From Collinsella aerofaciens (GTDB lineage: Bacteria > Actinomycetota > Coriobacteriia > Coriobacteriales > Coriobacteriaceae): a stretch of DNA of 14,304 bases. Below the pieces are notes generated by a model. The model made no database searches, was not told the DNA's origin, and saw only the letters and a list, made by a program, of their open reading frames with translations. The position numbers were made by a program, and so were the translations under genes. Below are positions 6,813-14,304 of the stretch, one piece after another; the stretch's first letter is position 1, and each line of letters opens with the position of its first letter. The stretch is from assembly GCA_008668235.1 (NCBI GenBank), contig RQCP01000042.1:1-14304 (forward strand). The letters run 5' to 3'.

Positions 6813-7277
6813 CTAGGCGTCGGCCATCTCCTGCTTCATCTTCTCGATAACCTTGCGGTACTCGGGGTCGCAAGCGCCCAGAATCTGCGTGGCGTAGATG
6901 GCGGCGTTCTTGGCGCCGTTGATGGCAACGCAGGCCACGGGCACGCCCGAAGGCATCTGCACCATCGACAGCAGCGAATCCATGCCGCCCAGGTCACTCG
7001 TCTTCATAGGCACGCCGATGACCGGCAGCGGCGTAAAGGCAGCCACGACACCACCCAGGTGAGCGGCCTTGCCGGCGGCAGCGATAATCACTTTGATGCC
7101 GCGATCGGCAGCAGTCGAAGCCCACTCGTGGACCTTCGCCGGTGTGCGGTGTGCGCTCGCAATGACAAGCTCATAGGGCACGCCCAGCGCCTCGAGCTCG
7201 ACGGTGCAGCCTTCCATAACACCCAGATCGGACTTGGAGCCCATGATGATCCCGACAACCGGCTTTTGATCTGCCAT
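6813..7277 (-). CDS. purE: N5-carboxyaminoimidazole ribonucleotide mutase PurE
   Basis: PurE converts N5-CAIR to CAIR in purine synthesis. The 154-residue size and motifs match class I (bacterial) PurE: GSKSDLG at 13-19, SAHRTP at 41-46 with catalytic His43, AAAGKAAHLGGVVAAFT at 66-82 and GGMDSLLSMVQMPSGVPVA near 97-115. AHLGG replaces the common AHLPG. The ATG at 7277 follows AGGAGG by 9 bases, which decides it over a TTG six bases upstream. Class I PurE normally works with PurK, which is not in the window. The gene leads a run with the sortase and MoaE-like genes, and a TATACT box lies 64 bases upstream of its start. Confidence 0.96.
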   Translation of the reverse strand: MADQKPVVGIIMGSKSDLGVMEGCTVELEALGVPYELVIASAHRTPAKVHEWASTAADRGIKVIIAAAGKAAHLGGVVAAFTPLPVIGVPMKTSDLGGMDSLLSMVQMPSGVPVACVAINGAKNAAIYATQILGACDPEYRKVIEKMKQEMADA

Positions 7278-7340
7278 AAACAAAGACCTCCTGTTGAGAG
7301 CGGCGACGCGGCCAATCCGCGACCCTTAACTACTGAGAGT

Positions 7341-7346
7341 AGTATA
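7341..7346 (-). promoter_or_regulatory. Candidate -10 element of the purE promoter
   Basis: The minus strand reads GCTATACTACT 64 bases before the purE ATG; TATACT is one base from consensus. No convincing -35 is visible, because the expected position runs into palindrome A. A 5-bp dyad ACTAC/GTAGT (7329-7343) overlaps the presumed transcription start, and a second hairpin CGCGG-ATTGG-CCGCG (7307-7321) lies in the leader. Confidence 0.4.
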
Positions 7347-7363
7347 GCTGCTCCCGTCCCTGC

Positions 7364-7468
7364 GGTCCCCGGGTGCCCCGCGGCGGGCTGGGTTTTTATC
7401 TTCGCTCCCCTTGCTTCGCAAAGTCGCTCAGACAATAAACCCAGCCCGCCGCGGGGCACCCGGGGACC
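7364..7468 (-). repeat. Tandem-GA hairpin element, copy A
   Basis: The arms 7364-7395 and 7437-7468 are perfect 32-bp complements, very GC-rich. On the minus strand the inner sequence continues the stem (TTGTC with GATAA, after one unpaired A). It then has TGAGCGAC opposite GGAGCGAA, which can pair as U-A, G·A, A·G, G-C, C-G, G·A, A·G, C-G: two tandem sheared G·A pairs around two Watson-Crick pairs. The tip is TTGC-GAA-GCAA. Copy B at 7619-7709 has the same plan on the other strand. Function is unknown. Confidence 0.85.
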
Positions 7469-7509
7469 TACCGGGGATTGCCATGACGTACGTTGGCTGA
7501 AATATTAAC

Positions 7510-7545
7510 GTGGGATCCGCCGTTCGAACGAACGGCGGATCCCAC
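7510..7545. repeat. Near-perfect palindrome, 17-bp arms
   Basis: gtgggatccgccgttcg (7510-7526) and its complement (7529-7545) flank a two-base AA centre. On the plus strand a TTTTT run begins six bases later; on the minus strand GTTAATATTTC follows. It could terminate carAB transcription leftward, though neither T-run is ideally placed. It lacks the GAGCGA module of copies A and B and sits between them. Confidence 0.7.
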
Positions 7546-7618
7546 ACTCACTTTTTATTCAGCCCTAGTCATCGCGCAAAGCCCCTTCCGCAGCACACGG
7601 AGCAGCCAAGTCACCGCA

Positions 7619-7709
7619 GGCCGGGGCGGGAGGGGCCGAGTTTCCTCCTGAGCGACTCTGCTTGCAGCCGGAGCGAAAGGGGGAAATCTCGGCCCCTCCC
7701 GCCCCGGCC
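7619..7709 (+). repeat. Tandem-GA hairpin element, copy B
   Basis: The arms 7619-7640 and 7688-7709 are perfect 22-bp GC-rich complements, starting 11 bases past the carB stop. Inside, TTTCCTCC pairs with GGGGGAAA (one wobble, one bulged T). Next comes the module TGAGCGAC opposite GGAGCGAA, then a tip CTG-CTTG-CAG. The plan matches copy A, in opposite orientation. The long outer arms differ in sequence while the module is identical, and the tip changes in a compensatory way. Confidence 0.85.
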
Positions 7710-7720
7710 GATCAGGTCAA

Positions 7721-11035
<3,315 letters not shown>

Positions 11036-11036
11036 G

Positions 11037-12476
11037 TTAGTTCTCCTCGGTCTCAGCGGTCTCGGACTCAGCAAAGTTCCAGCCGGCAAGGCGGTCCTTC
11101 GCGGTATCGATGTCCAGGTAGTTCTCCTCGCCGTCCATGAGTCGCGTAAAGGCGGTAAAGAGATAGTGGGCATCGGTGGGTCCGGGCGAGGCCTCGGGGT
11201 GATACTGGACCGAGAAGCACGGGGCGTCGAGCAGCTGGATGCCCTCGGCGGTGCCGTCGTTGAGGTTCACATGTGTTAGGCGAATGCGGCCAAAGCGCTC
11301 GTTCATCACGACCGGCGCGATTCCGCGGCGCACCCAGACGCGCAGATCTCCATCGGCCGCATGCTCGGTCTCGCCGCCGGAAAGCTCGGGGACAAGCTTG
11401 CCCAAGCTGGGGAACAGCAGGCCAAAGCCATGGTTTTGCGCGGTGATCTCCACACGGCGGCTTACCAGGTTCATGACCGGCTGGTTGCCACCGCGGTGAC
11501 CGAATTTAAGCTTTTCCATCTGGGCGCCGCAGGCCAGGCTGATCATCTGATGGCCCAGGCAAATGCCAAAGACCGGCACCTTGCCGATCAGCTGCTGCAC
11601 CTGCTCGTAGGTCTCCACCACGGCGTCGGGGTCGCCGGGGCCATTGGACAAAAAGACGCCGTCGGGATTCATGTCGAGCACCTCACTCGCAGGCGTGTCC
11701 CACGGCACGACGGTAAGGTCGCAGCCGGCGCGGACCAGCCCCTCCAGAATGCCGCGCTTCACACCGCAGTCGTAGGCGACCACTTTGTGACGGGCAGGAG
11801 CGGCAGTCGAAAGCGCAAAGTCATGCGTGGCAGGCAGGTCGACGGCGGCAAACTCGTGAGGCGCGGGGCAACTTACGGTCTTGACCAGGTTCTCGCCTAC
11901 CAGCGTGGGCGCTGCGGCCAGACGCTCGGCAAGCTCGTCGATGTCGAAGATCTCGGTCGAGATAATGCCCATCTTGGAACCATTGTCGCGCAGATGGCGC
12001 ACCAGGGCGCGAGTGTCGACACCCTCGATAGCGACGATACCGTGAGCGCGCAGGTACTCCGGCACGCTAACGGCCGAGCGCCAGTTAGAAGGCGTGGCGC
12101 ACATGTCGCGAACGATCATGCCGCGCATAGCCGAAGCGCTCGCAGGGCGCACGGCGTCGCCGGGGAAGGCCGACTGGACGTCGGTCTCGTCGATACCGTA
12201 GTTGCCGATCTGCGGATAGGTCATGGTTACGATTTGGCCGGCATAACTCGGGTCGGTCATGACCTCAAAGTAGCCCTCGAGCGAGGTGTTGAAGCAGACT
12301 TCGCCGGTCTCGGTGCCCTCGGCGCCGCATGCACGTCCATAAAAAATGGTCCCATCCTCAAGATACAGGATGCAGGGACCGCAGGTGCCCTTGCTGGTTT
12401 TGGCCAGCATACGCTGGCAAAGCTCGCTGGGCGCGAAGGTGCGGGCGGCAGCGCCCGCGGTATGGTTGTTCGCCAT
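11037..12476 (-). CDS. carA: Carbamoyl-phosphate synthase small subunit CarA
   Basis: CarA hydrolyses glutamine and channels ammonia to CarB for pyrimidine and arginine synthesis. At 479 residues it is about 100 longer than E. coli CarA (382). The CarA-specific N-terminal domain begins near GPCILYLEDGTIFYG (33-47), after a 30-residue extension. The class I glutaminase domain has GICLGHQ with nucleophile Cys306, FGHRGGNQPV at 325-334, QNHGFG at 347-352, and His426 and Glu428 in YHPEASPGP. About 40 inserted residues (near 352-394) lie between NHGFG and RLTHVNLNDGT, where E. coli has only a short link. A C-terminal acidic tail follows the last helix. The ATG at 12476 is preceded by AAGGAG at four bases; a GTG at 12497 lies within the leader hairpin and is rejected. 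Transcribed with carB. Confidence 0.97.
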   Translation of the reverse strand: MANNHTAGAAARTFAPSELCQRMLAKTSKGTCGPCILYLEDGTIFYGRACGAEGTETGEVCFNTSLEGYFEVMTDPSYAGQIVTMTYPQIGNYGIDETDVQSAFPGDAVRPASASAMRGMIVRDMCATPSNWRSAVSVPEYLRAHGIVAIEGVDTRALVRHLRDNGSKMGIISTEIFDIDELAERLAAAPTLVGENLVKTVSCPAPHEFAAVDLPATHDFALSTAAPARHKVVAYDCGVKRGILEGLVRAGCDLTVVPWDTPASEVLDMNPDGVFLSNGPGDPDAVVETYEQVQQLIGKVPVFGICLGHQMISLACGAQMEKLKFGHRGGNQPVMNLVSRRVEITAQNHGFGLLFPSLGKLVPELSGGETEHAADGDLRVWVRRGIAPVVMNERFGRIRLTHVNLNDGTAEGIQLLDAPCFSVQYHPEASPGPTDAHYLFTAFTRLMDGEENYLDIDTAKDRLAGWNFAESETAETEEN

Positions 12477-12480
12477 AATT

Positions 12481-12505
12481 CTCCTTCCCGGTCTCACAGG
12501 ACCGG
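12481..12505 (-). promoter_or_regulatory. Putative PyrR-binding RNA hairpin on the carA ribosome binding site
   Basis: The carA leader reads CCGGUC-CUGUGA-GACCGG, a 6-bp stem with a hexaloop that fits the PyrR binding-loop pattern CNGNGA. Against the published consensus ARUCCNGNGAGGYU the core GGUCCUGUGAGACC differs at three positions. All three differences preserve pairing (A-U to G-C, U·G to U-A). The stem ends one base before the AAGGAG Shine-Dalgarno sequence. PyrR bound with UMP would be expected to block translation of carA, as described for mycobacterial pyr mRNA. The structure is seen; PyrR binding is inferred. Confidence 0.65.
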
Positions 12506-12534
12506 CTTAAAGGTGTGTAGTTAGGCCTCGCGGT

Positions 12535-12540
12535 ATTGTA
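12535..12540 (-). promoter_or_regulatory. Candidate -10 element of the carAB promoter
   Basis: TACAAT on the minus strand lies 59 bases before the carA ATG, inside a small dyad (GCGGT...ACCGC). No -35 at 16-18 bases is convincing; TTAACG is present at 20 bases. The implied leader of about 50 bases contains the putative PyrR hairpin but has no room for an antiterminator-terminator pair. Confidence 0.4.
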
Positions 12541-12572
12541 ACCGCAAGCATGCCTCATGGCGTTAATTTCAT

Positions 12573-12590
12573 CGAAATGTTTACGAAATG
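12573..12590. repeat. CGAAATG direct repeats, 11-bp period
   Basis: Two copies of cgaaatg, at 12573-12579 and 12584-12590, lie one helical turn apart in the A-T rich stretch upstream of the carA -10 element. The spacing suits a protein binding one face of DNA. No known operator is recognised. Confidence 0.35.
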
Positions 12591-12632
12591 ATAATTATGA
12601 CTTTCTATGCATAATGTTTTTTAATCCCGTCC

Positions 12633-12675
12633 CAAAAAAATCATCCCGCGGGGCTTGTGGCTCACGCGGGATGAT
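12633..12675 (-). terminator. Rho-independent terminator after the ABC exporter operon
   Basis: Reading leftward, the arms atcatcccgcg and cgcgggatgat (12675-12665 with 12650-12640) form an 11-bp stem around a 14-base loop. A run of seven T (12639-12633) follows directly. It begins six bases past the stop of the preceding gene. It separates that operon from carAB. Confidence 0.92.
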
Positions 12676-12681
12676 GGCGTC

Positions 12682-13647
12682 TTATTTTTTCTTGTCCTGC
12701 TCCAGCAGTTTGGACGGTGTGCGATCGGGCTTGCCGCCGCGGAAAATCTCGCGGCCATGCAGACGATGCTCCAAATCGCGCTCGGCCTTTTCCTCGTCAA
12801 TCTTGGTCTGGCTCACCACCGGGTCCTCAATCAACGACGACACCGAGTTCACCTGCTTCTGAATGCGCTCGGCGATGGTGTCGTCCATACTCACGATGCG
12901 CATCTTCCAGTCGATACTCGTGGCGTTGGATGAGCTCTTGGTCCACACGAACGTCAAAATGGCGCTCTGGTGGCCGCGCGCGGGGAACATGCCAAAGAAG
13001 GAATCGTGCTGAATGTTGCTATCCTCGTCGATATAGGCGTGAACGTTATACACCACGCGGTCGATCTTATCGTTGAGCAACGCGTTGGTCGCAAGCGCCG
13101 CGGCCTGAATCTGCCCGTTGGACAGCAGCTCGAGCTCGTTGGCAGACGATGTGTCCAACACCGTCACCTCGACCGTGCCCGTACGCTCATCGGCTTCATC
13201 GACGGTAAAGTCGAGTGGGAACTGCGTAAAGCCGTTGCCCCATTCAAGTCCACCCTTGAGCGCGGTCGAAACGGTATCGACCGAAACGCTCTCGGACAGG
13301 TTGGCGGTGTTCAGACGACGCATCACGCCGTAGCCAATCTGCATGCCCACGATCAGCACCAAAATACCGATGACCACGGCCATCGCGGTCTTCGTAATGG
13401 TATGGCTCACCTGCGAGCCCGAAGGATCGTCCTCGGACAGCGGGTCGATATGTTTTGCCTGGCTCGCGCGGTCCTCGCTGCGCAGCTGCGCTAGCGCCGC
13501 TTTGTCACCGCGCTTGGCCGCAGCCTCCTTCTCACGCATGCGCTCGGTACGCTTTTTGGCGAGCGTGGGATCCAAGACGCCGGATGCATCGATTTCGGAG
13601 AATAACTCCGTCACTTCTTCCGGAGTCAAAGGGTTCTTGTCAGCCAT
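12682..13647 (-). CDS. Uncharacterised single-pass membrane protein
   Basis: I do not recognise a family for this 321-residue protein. Residues 1-87 are charged and rich in Lys, Glu and Ala (cytoplasmic). One transmembrane segment spans about 88-108 (AMAVVIGILVLIVGMQIGYG), with no cleavable signal peptide. Residues 112-285 form a probable extracytoplasmic domain with beta-type alternation, for example TGTVEVTVLDTSS and HQSAILTFVWTKSSSNATSIDWKMRIVSM. A strongly charged C-terminal tail (286-321) ends in KKK. The positive-inside pattern is ambiguous because both ends are charged. The ATG at 13647 follows AGGAAG. It lies 19 bases after the ABC exporter gene and is the last gene before the terminator, so it may assist or be co-regulated with that exporter. 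Confidence 0.8.
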   Translation of the reverse strand: MADKNPLTPEEVTELFSEIDASGVLDPTLAKKRTERMREKEAAAKRGDKAALAQLRSEDRASQAKHIDPLSEDDPSGSQVSHTITKTAMAVVIGILVLIVGMQIGYGVMRRLNTANLSESVSVDTVSTALKGGLEWGNGFTQFPLDFTVDEADERTGTVEVTVLDTSSANELELLSNGQIQAAALATNALLNDKIDRVVYNVHAYIDEDSNIQHDSFFGMFPARGHQSAILTFVWTKSSSNATSIDWKMRIVSMDDTIAERIQKQVNSVSSLIEDPVVSQTKIDEEKAERDLEHRLHGREIFRGGKPDRTPSKLLEQDKKK

Positions 13648-13666
13648 AAACTTCCTGTCATATCAA

Positions 13667-14304
13667 TCAGTCGAGCTCGTGCGCACGCGCACCTTCGAAC
13701 TGCATTCGATAGTAACGGGCATAGGTGCCGCCACGGGCGAGAAGCTCCTCGTGCGTGCCACGCTCCACAACGCGACCATGCTCAACGGTCGCAATCTCAT
13801 CGGCATGCTTAATGGTCGAAAGACGGTGGGCGATGATAATCGTGGTGCGGCCGCGTGCCAGCTCTTCGAGTGACTCCTGCACCGCCTCCTCGCTCTCGTT
13901 ATCCAAAGCACTCGTCGCCTCGTCCAAAATCAGGATCTTGGGGTTCTTGAGAAACACGCGCGCGATGGCAACGCGCTGCTTCTGTCCGCCCGAAAGACGG
14001 CTGCCGCGCTCGCCCACCACGGTGTCGTAGCCCTGCGGAAGCGACTCGATAAAGGCATCGATGTTGGCGCGACGGGCCGCCTCGGCGATCTCTTCTGCCG
14101 TAGCACCCGGCTTGCCGTAGGCGATGTTCTCGCCGATTGTTCCGTCAAACAGGTAGACATCCTGCTGCACCAGGCCGATGGCACGACGCAGGCTCTGCTG
14201 CGTCACATCGCGCACATCCTGGCCGTCGATGCTAATGGAGCCGGCAGCCACGTCATAAAAGCGCGGCAGCAGCGAACAGGTCGTGGACTTGCCGCCGCCC
14301 GAAG
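13667..14304 (-). CDS. ABC exporter, C-terminal ATP-binding domain (partial)
   Basis: This is the 3' part of a gene that continues past the right edge, so the start and membrane domain are missing. The visible sequence opens inside Walker A (SGGGKSTTC), followed by the Q-loop in GLVQQDVYLFDGTIGENIAYG, the signature RLSGGQKQRVAIARV, Walker B KILILDEATSALD and the switch histidine in IIAHRLSTIKHADEI. The spacing and wording are those of MsbA-type (type I, fused permease-ATPase) exporters that work as homo- or heterodimers. All catalytic motifs visible here are intact, so this half is probably an active ATPase site. Substrate cannot be told. The gene ends 19 bases before the uncharacterised membrane protein. 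GTG or ATG codons inside the domain are not real starts. Confidence 0.93.
   Translation of the reverse strand, partial: SGGGKSTTCSLLPRFYDVAAGSISIDGQDVRDVTQQSLRRAIGLVQQDVYLFDGTIGENIAYGKPGATAEEIAEAARRANIDAFIESLPQGYDTVVGERGSRLSGGQKQRVAIARVFLKNPKILILDEATSALDNESEEAVQESLEELARGRTTIIIAHRLSTIKHADEIATVEHGRVVERGTHEELLARGGTYARYYRMQFEGARAHELD

Noticed and set aside
6778..6873. Extended N-terminus of the sortase
   Set aside because: It would overlap the purE end; the ATG at 6777 has a strong AAGGAGA.
7480..7497. Extra dyad GCCA..ACGTACGT..TGGC between palindromes A and C
   Set aside because: Short and bulged; it could arise by chance, so it is not listed as a separate element.
7278..7720. A CRISPR array, or an insertion sequence with inverted ends
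   Set aside because: The repeats are palindromic hairpins in opposite orientations, not regularly spaced direct repeats, and no transposase or cas reading frame exists between them.
11036..11173. Extended N-terminus of CarB upstream of 11035
   Set aside because: It would overlap carA and reads as low-quality Arg/Pro sequence; the ATG at 11035 has GAGGAG and begins the canonical MPKRTDIKRILVIGSGP.

Overview
The window is GC-rich bacterial chromosome. The gene content and the protein sequences (long carA and purF with inserts, a CmpB-type permease, a class B sortase) look most like Coriobacteriia, probably Collinsella or a close relative. That placement is inference from remembered family patterns, not a database search. 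Most of the window encodes de novo nucleotide synthesis on the minus strand, with envelope genes between.

Layout, left to right. (1) 73-3695, minus strand: purF, purM and purN, three purine-pathway steps, read leftward from a promoter near 3740. purM and purN overlap; purF and purM are separated by a structured 157-bp spacer. (2) 3990-5219, plus strand: a multi-pass membrane protein of the CmpB-like putative permease family, divergent from purF and closed by a strong hairpin at 5252-5292. (3) 5326-7277, minus strand: purE, a class B sortase and a MoaE-like protein in one apparent operon. (4) 7278-7720: a 443-bp non-coding stretch with three large palindromes. Two share an elaborate hairpin design in opposite orientation. 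(5) 7721-12476, minus strand: carA and carB, the two subunits of carbamoyl-phosphate synthetase, one base apart. The carA leader carries what looks like a PyrR-binding RNA hairpin directly against the Shine-Dalgarno sequence. (6) 12682-14304, minus strand: an uncharacterised single-pass membrane protein, ended by a textbook terminator, behind the C-terminal half of an ABC exporter that runs off the right edge.

PurF, PurM, PurN and PurE catalyse separate steps from PRPP to CAIR. CarAB supplies carbamoyl phosphate for pyrimidines and arginine. The visible controls fit this: a PyrR-type site on carA and conserved nucleotide-effector residues in the CarB C-terminal domain. No tRNA, rRNA, CRISPR array, transposase or integrase was seen. 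The two most noteworthy signals are the paired tandem-GA hairpin elements between carB and purE and the putative PyrR translational operator on carA.
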